Positions 14,646 to 21,626 of a stretch of DNA of 62,234 bases are shown here, in pieces. Under the pieces are notes generated by a model, which was not told where the DNA came from, ran no database searches, and was given only the letters and a program-made list of their open reading frames with translations. Source of the DNA: a virus; the IMG/VR virus record IMGVR_UViG_3300017692_000001, positions 1-62,234 of that record; one strand, given 5' to 3'. How positions within the stretch are numbered: the first letter of the stretch is position 1; each line of letters begins with the position of its first letter. The position numbers were made by a program, and so were the translations under genes.

Positions 14646-14867
14646 ATGGCCACCGACACCGAAGACGTCGACCTGTACGTGAAGATGTTCCGTGGCTACA
14701 AGCCCGGTGAAAGCTGCTTCATTGAAGGCGGCAAGCGTGCGGACTACGAGTACATCCGCAAGCACTTCACCGCGGCCGGCCTGGGCGTCGAGTTCCGTGA
14801 GGTCGCGTGTGACGTGAAGTACAAGAAGCCCGGCCTGCGGATCTACCGGCGAGAGATCACGGCATGA
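14646..14867 (+). CDS. Small hypothetical protein (73 aa)
   Basis: MATDTEDVDLYVKMFRGYKP then an alpha/beta stretch (DYEYIRKHFTAAGLGVEFRE) and a basic end. Ends EITA, so it lacks the DEI tail although its neighbours on both sides carry it. Coupled to the next gene (ATGA at 14864). Function unknown. Confidence 0.6.
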   Translation: MATDTEDVDLYVKMFRGYKPGESCFIEGGKRADYEYIRKHFTAAGLGVEFREVACDVKYKKPGLRIYRREITA

Positions 14868-15067
14868 CCACCGACGAGATGCTGGAGCGGATCGAAACGC
14901 TCACGGCATGGACAACGCCCGACGGTAGGCGGCTGTGGGTGGCCACCGTTGGCGTCGGCCGCGGCTGGCAGTACCTGGAGTCCAAGGGTCACAAGACGCC
15001 CCAACTGGCGATGGCACACGCGATCGCCGAAGCAGCCGAAGCAGCCGCAGAAGACGAGGAAATATGA
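14864..15067 (+). CDS. Small protein with acidic DEEI C-terminus (67 aa)
   Basis: MTTDEMLERIETLTAWTTPD, a beta segment (RRLWVATVGVGRGWQYLESK) that may be a small DUF-like fold, then an alanine-rich helix ending AAAEDEEI. The C-terminal tetrapeptide matches the tag found on RdgC and others. Its stop overlaps the NADAR gene start. Confidence 0.65.
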   Translation: MTTDEMLERIETLTAWTTPDGRRLWVATVGVGRGWQYLESKGHKTPQLAMAHAIAEAAEAAAEDEEI

Positions 15068-15501
15068 GCACGCCCGCCATCACATCGTTCTCAGGCAGGT
15101 ATCGATTTTTGAGTAACTTCTGGCCAGCGCCGATTCAATTCTCGGGTCTATGGTTCAAAAGCGTCGAGCATGCCTACGTTGCCGCCAAGACGAATTCACA
15201 GGAGGTCCGCAAGACTGTCGCAGTGCTCTCATCACCTGGTCGGGCAAAACGCTATGGCCGTGCCATCGAATTGCGACCGGATTGGGATGAGGTCAAGCTG
15301 AAGTACATGCAGGGCTTCGTGCTGCTGAAGTTCCATCCTCCGTTGCTGCGCGACCTGCTGCTTTGCACGGGCGACGCCGAACTGATCGAAGGCAATACCT
15401 GGGGTGACACCTATTGGGGTGTCTGTGACGGTGTTGGCGAGAACCATCTTGGCAAGATCCTGATGGGCGTCAGAACAATGCTGAACGACGAGGAAATATG
15501 A
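15064..15501 (+). CDS. NADAR-domain (YbiA-like) N-glycosidase (145 aa)
   Basis: A full single-domain NADAR protein: FLSNFWPAPIQFSGLWFKSV, then EHAYVAAKT (Glu35, His36, Lys42), SPGRAKRYGR, LRPDWDEVKLKYM, KFHPPLLRDLLLCTGD and EGNTWGDTYWGV with the usual GENHLGKILM close. The family cleaves N-glycosidic bonds of ADP-ribose derivatives and riboflavin intermediates; some members remove ADP-ribose from guanine in DNA. In a phage this suggests counter-defence against DarT-type or NAD-based systems (inferred). Ends LNDEEI. Confidence 0.85.
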   Translation: MSTPAITSFSGRYRFLSNFWPAPIQFSGLWFKSVEHAYVAAKTNSQEVRKTVAVLSSPGRAKRYGRAIELRPDWDEVKLKYMQGFVLLKFHPPLLRDLLLCTGDAELIEGNTWGDTYWGVCDGVGENHLGKILMGVRTMLNDEEI

Positions 15502-15734
15502 GCCATAAGAAGCTCACGGTCGAAGAGATGCTGCCGCTGATGTGCTCGATCATGCGCTACGACTACGGCGGCTATCTATGGCGTGCTAGGACCATCGCCT
15601 GCAGTGAATACGGGCGTGGCCAGACGCCGGAAGAGGCCATGCGCGAGGCCCTGCTGCTCGAAGACGACGGCATGTTCGGCGACCTGATCGACGCGCCTGA
15701 CGTGACATCTGACACAGATGACGACGAAATTTAA
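15498..15734 (+). CDS. Small protein with DDDEI C-terminus (78 aa)
   Basis: Helical start (MSHKKLTVEEMLPLMCSIMR), a YGGYLWRARTIACSEYGRG beta segment resembling that of the 14864-15067 product, and QTPEEAMREALLLEDDG. The linker to the tail (APDVTSDTDDDEI) is disordered in appearance. The resemblance to 14864-15067 suggests these are diverged duplicates. Confidence 0.6.
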   Translation: MSHKKLTVEEMLPLMCSIMRYDYGGYLWRARTIACSEYGRGQTPEEAMREALLLEDDGMFGDLIDAPDVTSDTDDDEI

Positions 15735-15742
15735 ATAAACCG

Positions 15743-15771
15743 TGGACAGTGGTTGATGGGTACACCATAAT
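15743..15771 (+). promoter_or_regulatory. Internal rightward promoter candidate
   Basis: TGGACA (15743-15748), 17 bp, CATAAT (15766-15771), in one of the few gaps of the block (15735-15797) and 27 bp upstream of an ATG with AGAGGATC. Each hexamer has five of six consensus bases. It lacks the second half-site of the other early promoters. Confidence 0.55.
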
Positions 15772-15797
15772 CACGCTACCAACAAGAGGATCATTCA

Positions 15798-16070
15798 ATG
15801 CAAACCGATTCATCTATTCGACGCATGCGCTTGATGGCCGGTATGGGGGCACCAGCAATAGCGACCGCGCTGATGGCCGAGGCCAGCCAGCGTGTCTACG
15901 AGCAGGCTGCGGCTGAGAACCCCGTGCCCCTGCATGACCCGTCGGTCGACAAGGGCCAAACCGAAGCGCTGCAGCGGCTGCACTGCCCGAGCCGCCATCC
16001 CGACGAGTCGCTGGCCGAGTACCGCCTGCGCCAGAAGCAAAGCCGCATGTACGGGAGCATGGTGCGATGA
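15798..16070 (+). CDS. Hypothetical protein (90 aa)
   Basis: First gene behind the internal promoter. Helical (RRMRLMAGMGAPAIATALMA), a proline linker, then HCPSRHPDESLAEYRLRQKQ. No recognised family; no DEI tail. Its stop overlaps the next ATG. Confidence 0.6.
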   Translation: MQTDSSIRRMRLMAGMGAPAIATALMAEASQRVYEQAAAENPVPLHDPSVDKGQTEALQRLHCPSRHPDESLAEYRLRQKQSRMYGSMVR

Positions 16071-16411
16071 ACAGCCGTCTTCGTCGCAACCTCACCAAGC
16101 TCGAAGCCATCGTGCTGCACTCCGCACCGCGCGAATGGACGATCTTGGATCGTCAGATTACCCGGCCCTACTACGTGCAGATCGGCAACCTGATCGACCG
16201 CGGCTTCATCGAACGCAAGCCGCTCGGCGACAGCATCGTGTGGCGCCGTAAGCCGAAGACCGTCGCAGAAGCTGCGGCCGACCTGGTAATGGCGCTGCCG
16301 TGGACAGACGATGAGATGTCGCGCCTGCCCTACCGCGAGCAGCTTGCTGAACTGCGTCGTCAACTTGAAGTGCTTGCCGAACAACAGGCAAAGGAGACCG
16401 TCGATGCCTGA
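16067..16411 (+). CDS. Hypothetical protein, possibly winged-helix (114 aa)
   Basis: The N-terminal half (RNLTKLEAIVLHSAPREWTI then QITRPYYVQIGNLIDRGFIE and RKPLGDSIVWRRK) has the helix-helix-wing order of a small winged-helix domain, so DNA binding is possible. The C-terminal half is a coiled-coil-like helix (YREQLAELRRQLEVLAEQQA). No specific family recognised. Confidence 0.5.
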   Translation: MNSRLRRNLTKLEAIVLHSAPREWTILDRQITRPYYVQIGNLIDRGFIERKPLGDSIVWRRKPKTVAEAAADLVMALPWTDDEMSRLPYREQLAELRRQLEVLAEQQAKETVDA

Positions 16412-16679
16412 TGTCACCGACTACAGCAAGCTGGTCGACGAAGACCTGTATGTCCTGATGGGCTCGGTCACGTACATGCGCAGCCCCACGACCAAGAAGC
16501 GCGGCTGGTTCGCCATGCGCTTGAACGGCCAGACCACGGGCCAGGGCGATACCGCCCGCGCTGCCATGCTCGACGCCCTGAAGCAGCCGGTCCCCGATCG
16601 GAAGTGGCCAGTCGAACACAAGCAGGTCTTCGTGCCGAAGGTCTTTCCCACGGACGTCGACGACGACGACGAGATATGA
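16404..16679 (+). CDS. Small protein with DDDDEI C-terminus (91 aa)
   Basis: Body VDEDLYVLMGSVTYMRSPTT, KKRGWFAMRLNGQTTGQGDT, ARAAMLDALKQP: the same strand-strand-helix layout as the 14864 and 15498 products. It ends FPTDVDDDDEI. Part of a likely paralogous set of small tagged proteins. Function unknown. Confidence 0.6.
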   Translation: MPDVTDYSKLVDEDLYVLMGSVTYMRSPTTKKRGWFAMRLNGQTTGQGDTARAAMLDALKQPVPDRKWPVEHKQVFVPKVFPTDVDDDDEI

Positions 16680-17284
16680 AGGACTTCTCCATCCGCTGCG
16701 CCACCTTTGGCGCCGGCCCGACCGCCCCGATCCTGGCCATCGCCGCGATCGCGTTCGACCCTGTGTCGGGCAAGCTCGGCAACAAGTTCTACTGCACCAT
16801 CGAACTGCAGTCGGTGTTGAAGCCGGGCGTGTTCCTGATCGACCCCGAGAGCGTGTCGACCTGGATGGGTCGCACGACCGAAGCCCGGTCCATCTTTCAC
16901 CTGAAGCCGAACGTCCCGCGCCATACGATCGCTACGGCACTCGACGAACTGAACAAGTGGATCTGGAGCCAGGGCAGCGAGCCGCCACACGCATGGGGCG
17001 ACCTGGCCGTGCTGGAGTACGCCTACCGTGCCGGCGCGATCGGCCTGCAGCCTGCCTGGCACAACACCGGCCGCCGCGAGAAGGACAGCCTGATCGACGC
17101 ATGTCGCGTGCTATTCGGCATGGGCGAGTTGCCCGACTCCAAGCCTGGTGTGCTCGACGACCTGCGTGATGCTGCTGAACTGCAGGCCACACAGGTGCAG
17201 ATGATGTACGCCTTCATGGCCAAGGCGAAAGCCGCCAAGCCTGCGAAGCACAAGCCTGTCGTCACCGAAGACGACGAAATTTAA
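16676..17284 (+). CDS. DEDD exonuclease-like protein lacking the first catalytic motif (202 aa)
   Basis: Resembles the Rv2179c/DexA-like 3'-5' exoribonuclease family: FGAGPTAPILAIAAIAFDPV, then a segment matching the family's sTxxWW stretch (PESVSTWMGRTTEARSIF), a WG motif (HAWGDLAVLEYAYRAGAIGL), and a final REKDSLIDACRVLF. In active members the N-terminus is DxET-G; here it is RCAT-FG, so the DxE pair appears lost. It may bind nucleic acid without cutting. Carries the tail TEDDEI. Confidence 0.65.
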   Translation: MKDFSIRCATFGAGPTAPILAIAAIAFDPVSGKLGNKFYCTIELQSVLKPGVFLIDPESVSTWMGRTTEARSIFHLKPNVPRHTIATALDELNKWIWSQGSEPPHAWGDLAVLEYAYRAGAIGLQPAWHNTGRREKDSLIDACRVLFGMGELPDSKPGVLDDLRDAAELQATQVQMMYAFMAKAKAAKPAKHKPVVTEDDEI

Positions 17285-17310
17285 CCACCCGCAACCTGAG
17301 AGAAGAAACC

Positions 17311-17592
17311 ATGTCTGAAGCCATCCTTACCAGCAAACTCATCGGCGATCGCATCGGCATCACGATGACCAACGAGTTCATCAACGAGGTGCTGAAGGTC
17401 AAGCCCGACGCACAGCAGAAGAAGTCGATGCTCTACAGCGAAGACACCTTCGTGAAGATCTGCGATGCCTTCGAGGGCCACGTCGCCCGCTGCCGCGCCG
17501 GCAAGTTCGCGCCGGTCCGCGAGGTCGCCACGCGCAACCGCAAGACCGCCGCCCCGGCGCCCGCACCGGTCGATGACGACGACGAGATCTAA
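17311..17592 (+). CDS. Small protein with DDDDEI C-terminus (93 aa)
   Basis: AGAGAAGAAACC precedes the ATG. The body (LIGDRIGITMTNEFINEVLK, SEDTFVKICDAFEGHVARCR) is helical. An alanine-proline linker (TAAPAPAPV) separates it from DDDDEI, the layout expected for a flexible exposed tag. Function unknown. Confidence 0.65.
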   Translation: MSEAILTSKLIGDRIGITMTNEFINEVLKVKPDAQQKKSMLYSEDTFVKICDAFEGHVARCRAGKFAPVREVATRNRKTAAPAPAPVDDDDEI

Positions 17593-17595
17593 GCC

Positions 17596-17973
17596 ATGAA
17601 GGTCATCATCGCGGGCTCCCGTCATCTCGGCACACCGATGCAGATCGTCGCTGCTGTCGAGGCGTCGAAGTTCAAGATCACGCAAGTGGTCTGTGGCATG
17701 GCCCGCGGTGTTGACCTGGCCGGCCGCAATTGGGCCTACCAGCGCGAGATCAGGATTGTTCCTTTTCCCGCGCATTGGCGTCTGCCGAACGGCGTGCTCG
17801 ACAAGGGCGCCGGCTTTCGACGCAATCAGCAGATGGCTGAGTACGCAGACGCCCTGATCGCCGTGTGGGATGGCCATTCCCGCGGCACCAAACACATGAT
17901 CGAGTGCATGGAACGGATGAACAAGCCGGTGCACATCGAACTTATCGGGTACGAAGACCCTGAAGAAATTTGA
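17596..17973 (+). CDS. SLOG/DUF2493 nucleotide-binding protein (125 aa)
   Basis: Typical Rossmann-like SLOG features: MKVIIAGSRHLG at the N-terminus, VVCGMARGVDLAGRNWA, FPAHW, the RRNQQMAEYADALIAVWDGH segment and SRGTKHMIECM. The family relates to YspA and the DprA/TIR-associated SLOG group and is thought to bind nucleotides or NAD-derived ligands. Standing two kilobases from a NADAR gene it may belong to an ADP-ribose or NAD counter-defence set (inferred). Ends YEDPEEI. Confidence 0.75.
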   Translation: MKVIIAGSRHLGTPMQIVAAVEASKFKITQVVCGMARGVDLAGRNWAYQREIRIVPFPAHWRLPNGVLDKGAGFRRNQQMAEYADALIAVWDGHSRGTKHMIECMERMNKPVHIELIGYEDPEEI

Positions 17974-17982
17974 AGGAACACT

Positions 17983-18288
17983 ATGGCCAACCGCAACACA
18001 CCGACGACCCTTGCCAACATGGCTGCACAGACGCCTGCGCCCGCACCTGCTGGCCAAGGGAAGCACAGCCACTACTTCAAGGACGTGCGTCACCTGAAAA
18101 CGATCGACGTGTATCGCGTGCTCGAACTGTTCGATGTCACTGACCCGACGCTGCAGCACGTCGTCAAGAAGGCGCTCGCTGCCGGCCAGCGCAAGCACAA
18201 GACATTCGAGCACGACATCCAGGACATCTTCGACACCACCAAGCGCAAGCTGGAGATGCTGGCCGAAGACGCTTTGGCGAACGACTGA
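17983..18288 (+). CDS. Conserved phage protein, helical (101 aa)
   Basis: After a disordered Ala/Pro-rich start, residues 28-95 read HYFKDVRHLKTIDVYRVLEL, FDVTDPTLQHVVKKALAAGQ and RKHKTFEHDIQDIFDTTKRK. This block is familiar from small uncharacterised proteins of many podo- and siphoviruses near nucleotide or replication genes. No assigned reaction. It has no DEI tail. Confidence 0.65.
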   Translation: MANRNTPTTLANMAAQTPAPAPAGQGKHSHYFKDVRHLKTIDVYRVLELFDVTDPTLQHVVKKALAAGQRKHKTFEHDIQDIFDTTKRKLEMLAEDALAND

Positions 18289-18314
18289 CCAACACCACCA
18301 ACCGAAAGAACTAG

Positions 18315-18869
18315 ATGGCCACCCTCTTCATTCTCCCTGCCTTCGTTGACCCCGAGATCGGCGAATGGCAACACCCATCCACCCGGCCGACCGAGACCGG
18401 CGTGTTCCGTGTGCGTCCCAAAGCATCGGACCCGGATTGGGGTCCCGGCTGGTCCCACTTCGCTGTCGACGGCATCGTCGAGATCGAGGGCAAACAGGTC
18501 GTCGGCGTGTGGGGCAAGGCGTACATGGAGCACGGCGAAATCAAGACCGCCGATGAAGAGTGGTCGGTCAATCAGGACCGCTGGTGGGCCGGCCTGGCCA
18601 AGCCGCCGATCCTTCCGGTGCCGGTGCAAGGCGTGGTCATCGTGAAGAAGGATCTCGACAATTTCCTGCATCCTGGTGTGACGATCGACAACGTCGTTCG
18701 CTACGGTGATGTCTACCACGGCGAGATCACCAACGACCACGGCACGTTCAGCGTGAAAATCGACGTGGCCGACTGCGAAGATCCAGCCGTGCAGCCCAGC
18801 GCTGCAGTCGAGAGCGTACCCGAGGATGCTGCTGTCGAGCAGGCGCCTGTCGAAGACGAAGAGATCTGA
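18315..18869 (+). CDS. Hypothetical protein with DEEI C-terminus (184 aa)
   Basis: The N-terminal 95 residues are tryptophan-rich and beta-like (DPEIGEWQHPSTRPTETGVF, DWGPGWSHFAVDGIVEIEGK, DRWWAGLAKPPILPVPV). A second segment (KKDLDNFLHPGVTIDNVVRY) follows, then a long acidic, alanine-rich linker ending VEDEEI. Another member of the tagged set; family not recognised. Confidence 0.6.
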   Translation: MATLFILPAFVDPEIGEWQHPSTRPTETGVFRVRPKASDPDWGPGWSHFAVDGIVEIEGKQVVGVWGKAYMEHGEIKTADEEWSVNQDRWWAGLAKPPILPVPVQGVVIVKKDLDNFLHPGVTIDNVVRYGDVYHGEITNDHGTFSVKIDVADCEDPAVQPSAAVESVPEDAAVEQAPVEDEEI

Positions 18870-18915
18870 TCACCGGGACGCCGCGGCCCTTTTTCTCGCG
18901 GCACAAGGAGAATCC

Positions 18916-19191
18916 ATGAAAGCGAAACCATTCAAGTTCGAGTTGGGATCAGGCGCCAAGGTCAAGCACGATGCGACGGGCAGCAACGACGACGGCAAGA
19001 AGACCGACGTCAAAGCCGGCATCGTCGGCACCATCACTGCTCGCGCGCAGTACGCACACCCGGAGCAGCCCAACAGCTATTACCTCGACTACCTGTCGCC
19101 CGAAGGCAATTCGATCGGCGCCTACTTGGGTGAAGACGACCTGGAGGCCCACGGTGGCCAGGTGCTTCCACACGACGGGGACGTGTCATAA
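18916..19191 (+). CDS. Hypothetical protein (91 aa)
   Basis: A perfect AAGGAG (18905-18910) precedes the ATG. MKAKPFKFELGSGAKVKHDA, then KAGIVGTITARAQYAHPEQP and YYLDYLSPEGNSIGAYLGED: a small SH3-like beta-barrel is plausible. Last gene before the terminator, so the end of the rightward block. No tag. Confidence 0.6.
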   Translation: MKAKPFKFELGSGAKVKHDATGSNDDGKKTDVKAGIVGTITARAQYAHPEQPNSYYLDYLSPEGNSIGAYLGEDDLEAHGGQVLPHDGDVS

Positions 19192-19215
19192 CTGACCAGG
19201 TCGACGCACCAATGA

Positions 19216-19240
19216 AAAAGGGACCCCGATGGTCCCTTTT
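19216..19240. terminator. Bidirectional rho-independent terminator between converging blocks
   Basis: AAAAGGGACC (19216-19225) pairs perfectly with GGTCCCTTTT (19231-19240) around CCGAT. T runs follow in both directions. It separates the rightward early block ending at 19191 from the leftward structural block ending at 19330. Confidence 0.9.
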
Positions 19241-19329
19241 CTTTTGCCCGTGATGGTCAGCTTACTTGCGCATGGTGTGCCCCTTGGTCCTGTTGATGAT
19301 CGTGTGTTCGGTGGAACGAAAAGCCGATG

Positions 19330-20154
19330 TTAGCGCGGCAGCGGATCGGGCGCAACGATAAACGGCACGTCGGGCAACACCTTGATGTAGGGTGCCGGCG
19401 CGTCGTCGCAGTAGCTGGTCGCGATGGCCCGGTAGACATAGTTGCCGGGAGCCAGGTTGTCGAGTTCGATGTGGACCCGCACGTTCTCCAGGGTCACGCC
19501 GATCTTCGTGGTGGCCTGCGGTGTTGGGGCAAACCGTTGGGCGACTGCCTCGCTGCCGGCGCGCATGATGGTGCGATCGATGCTGCCTGTGCATGGACGT
19601 GTGCGACGGTAGGTATAGACGATGTCGAGATCTCCGTTCGACGTCGTGACCCGTGGATCGGCATACACCTTGTAGATCTGCAGCGGCTCGCCGCGGCCCT
19701 CCATTGCAGCGACAGTTGAGAACATCATCGCCGTGGCCAGCGCGGTCAACGCCAGGAAGTTCTCGGTCTTCAGCCGCTTGATGATGTCGCCTGGCCAGCG
19801 TTCGTTCTTGATGATGGCCGTGCCGCGCATCATGTAGAGCGGAACACCTTGGCGCCACTCGCTGCGGTTGTTCAGCATGTAGACCAGCGTGCCAAGCAGC
19901 GGCACGGCGGTGAAGAAGTCGGGCTGGTCGGCACCCACCGTCAGGAAGAACACGATGATGCCGTGCGTGGTGCCGCATATCGTCGGCAGCACGTAGCGCA
20001 GTTGCACGGTCTTGATCTTGATCGAGTTGAAACGGCACAGGCCCACCACCATGACGGCGACAGCCAGGCCCAACGTGACGAGCGAGTTAAGCCCTGCCAG
20101 CAGGCTCATAGCGCTAGAAAGGAGATGAGCGAGGAAGGAGATGATGTTGTTCAT
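19330..20154 (-). CDS. Membrane protein of the lysis-end region (274 aa)
   Basis: Four or more hydrophobic segments: LLSSAMSLLAGLNSLVTLGL, AVAVMVVGLC, YVLPTICGTTHGIIVFFLTV and FLALTALATAMMFSTVAAM. A C-terminal non-membrane domain of about 100 residues follows with cysteines (RPCTGS, TSYCDD), probably periplasmic. Last gene of the leftward transcript, next to a probable holin. Not recognised; involvement in lysis or membrane exclusion is possible. Confidence 0.6.
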   Translation of the reverse strand: MNNIISFLAHLLSSAMSLLAGLNSLVTLGLAVAVMVVGLCRFNSIKIKTVQLRYVLPTICGTTHGIIVFFLTVGADQPDFFTAVPLLGTLVYMLNNRSEWRQGVPLYMMRGTAIIKNERWPGDIIKRLKTENFLALTALATAMMFSTVAAMEGRGEPLQIYKVYADPRVTTSNGDLDIVYTYRRTRPCTGSIDRTIMRAGSEAVAQRFAPTPQATTKIGVTLENVRVHIELDNLAPGNYVYRAIATSYCDDAPAPYIKVLPDVPFIVAPDPLPR

Positions 20155-20172
20155 GGAATGGGTCCCAAGGCT

Positions 20173-20601
20173 TCAAAGTGATGGCGGTGGGGCGTTGTCA
20201 TCGGTGGGCGCGCCAGACGCCTTCTTTATCCGCATGATTGCTACGTCGACCAGGGCTCGAACCAAAGGTCGAGGGGCCGTAGCGGCAGTGATCGACCACA
20301 GCATAAGGCTGCTGCGAGATGGGCCTGTAGGATTAGGGAGCGTGCTGAAGACATTCACGAGGGAACCGAGATGTTCTGCACACGCTGTCCCGAGCATCGC
20401 GCCAATGACGGACGAGAACATCATGATGACGGCTGCTCGACGGCGAGAAGAAGAGTTGTTGTCGAGCAGCATGGCGAAGGCCGCTGCGATCGTTGCGGAC
20501 ATGAGGGCGTAGTAGTCGACGCCTAGCACAGCCAGAAGAACCGACGACACCGCTGCTATGGCGCCCGCTACTCCGGTTGAAGCTGGATCAGATGGGAGCA
20601 T
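20173..20601 (-). CDS. Putative holin (142 aa)
   Basis: Small protein with three or four hydrophobic helices (TGVAGAIAAVSSVLLAVLGV, YYALMSATIAAAFAMLLDNN, AAVIMMFSSVIGAMLGTACA) and a basic C-terminal tail (MRIKKASG), the usual holin plan of clustered spans and charged end. It sits in the downstream lysis region with other membrane proteins. No clear family signature, so the call rests on topology and place. Confidence 0.5.
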   Translation of the reverse strand: MLPSDPASTGVAGAIAAVSSVLLAVLGVDYYALMSATIAAAFAMLLDNNSSSRRRAAVIMMFSSVIGAMLGTACAEHLGSLVNVFSTLPNPTGPSRSSLMLWSITAATAPRPLVRALVDVAIMRIKKASGAPTDDNAPPPSL

Positions 20602-20660
20602 GTCGGTTTGTTCCGTGTGTAGGTCAGGGGTGGCGGCATTTTAATCGCCGGACGTGAAAA

Positions 20661-20678
20661 GACCCGCCGAAGCGGGCC
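20661..20678 (-). terminator. Rho-independent terminator, leftward
   Basis: GACCCGC (20661-20667) and GCGGGCC (20672-20678) flank CGAA. On the minus strand this is a stem with a TTCG loop followed by TTTTC. It lies just after the gene ending at 20699 and may partly insulate the last two genes. Confidence 0.8.
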
Positions 20679-20698
20679 TTGCTTGGCCACGGGTTCAC

Positions 20699-21028
20699 TT
20701 ACCCGCCGTTCAATGCCTTCTGCCGGCGATACGCCTTGTAGTTGGAGACCAGCAGCACGGTCATCAAGGCGTTGCTGGCCACCAGCAGCACGGTAGCGCC
20801 CCACGGGTAGCCCCATCGCCAGTTCAGCCACAGCAGGCCGAACACCAGGGCCAGCGCCAGGGCCTTGGTCCACAGCAGGGTGAACAGGACACCACGTCGA
20901 GCGAACTGTACCGCGAGCCAGGTGTTCGACTCGCGCCCGCCGATGGCCAGCACGCGAATGGTGGTGTAGCCGTCGAGCACCATCATGGCGATGAGCACGA
21001 CGAAGAGGATTTTGTGAAGCATGGTCAT
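20699..21028 (-). CDS. Small membrane protein, DUF5658-like (109 aa)
   Basis: Three spans (HKILFVVLIAMMVLDGYTTI, LLWTKALALALVFGLLWLNW, WGATVLLVASNALMTVLLVS) and the GGRESNTWLA segment after the first span recall DUF5658 proteins. GAAGGAATTTAATC precedes the ATG. A second holin or antiholin role is possible given three consecutive membrane proteins at this end. Confidence 0.55.
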   Translation of the reverse strand: MTMLHKILFVVLIAMMVLDGYTTIRVLAIGGRESNTWLAVQFARRGVLFTLLWTKALALALVFGLLWLNWRWGYPWGATVLLVASNALMTVLLVSNYKAYRRQKALNGG

Positions 21029-21030
21029 GA

Positions 21031-21624
21031 TTAAATTCCTTCGACAACAGTGACGGTGGCAATGCCGGCAGGAGCACCGGCAAACGGGGTATAGAGAAGA
21101 CCCAAGGTGAAGGTCACAGCGTTGGCTCGATAGAACTGGTGCGTGGTGCTCTTCAGATTGGTAGCAGTCGTTTTCTTATACGACTGATTGGCGAGAGCCA
21201 GCGTGGCCGCGTCAGATGTGGCCCGAGCCGCGTTGTCCCATATCTCGCTGAAGATCGGCGTGCCGTTGGCAGTGCCGTCCATCGTGAGGTTGGTGGTGAC
21301 AGTGCCGTCGCTCGCGGTCACGCCGGTGGCGATGAAACGTTTGACGTTGCCGTTGTAGATCAGCGTGCCGTGCGGCAGCGTTCGCGTGCGTTGGAACAGT
21401 CGAATCCAGCGGCCGGGTGCAGACCCGTTGACGGTCGAAGCGATGACGGTGAGGTACTGGTTGTCGACGGCCGCGGTCGACGTCGGGTCCCACCAGTAGA
21501 AGCCGCCCATGTTGTCGTCCATCGCGGCCTTGCACAACATCCACACCACGACGCTGGCGTCGAACGGTTGCGTTTGAAGTTCAGCAAGAGTCTTGACCTG
21601 TGTTGTGGCGCGGGTTGTTGCCAT
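21031..21624 (-). CDS. Tail-fibre-associated protein (197 aa)
   Basis: Begins in the style of phage tail appendage proteins (QVKTLAELQTQPFDASVVVW). It has a GGFYWWDPTSTAAVDNQYLT segment and a PGRWIRLF motif common in phage particle-surface proteins, followed by a C-terminal beta-rich domain ending FAGAPAGIATVTVVEGI. Immediately downstream of the large fibre gene, so probably part of the receptor-binding complex or its tip. Confidence 0.6.
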   Translation of the reverse strand: MATTRATTQVKTLAELQTQPFDASVVVWMLCKAAMDDNMGGFYWWDPTSTAAVDNQYLTVIASTVNGSAPGRWIRLFQRTRTLPHGTLIYNGNVKRFIATGVTASDGTVTTNLTMDGTANGTPIFSEIWDNAARATSDAATLALANQSYKKTTATNLKSTTHQFYRANAVTFTLGLLYTPFAGAPAGIATVTVVEGI

Positions 21625-21626
21625 GA

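Noticed and set aside
18870-18915. Terminator in the gap before the last rightward gene
   Set aside because: GCCGCG and CGCGGC flank a T run inside the loop, not after the stem; a perfect ribosome site follows, so transcription clearly continues.
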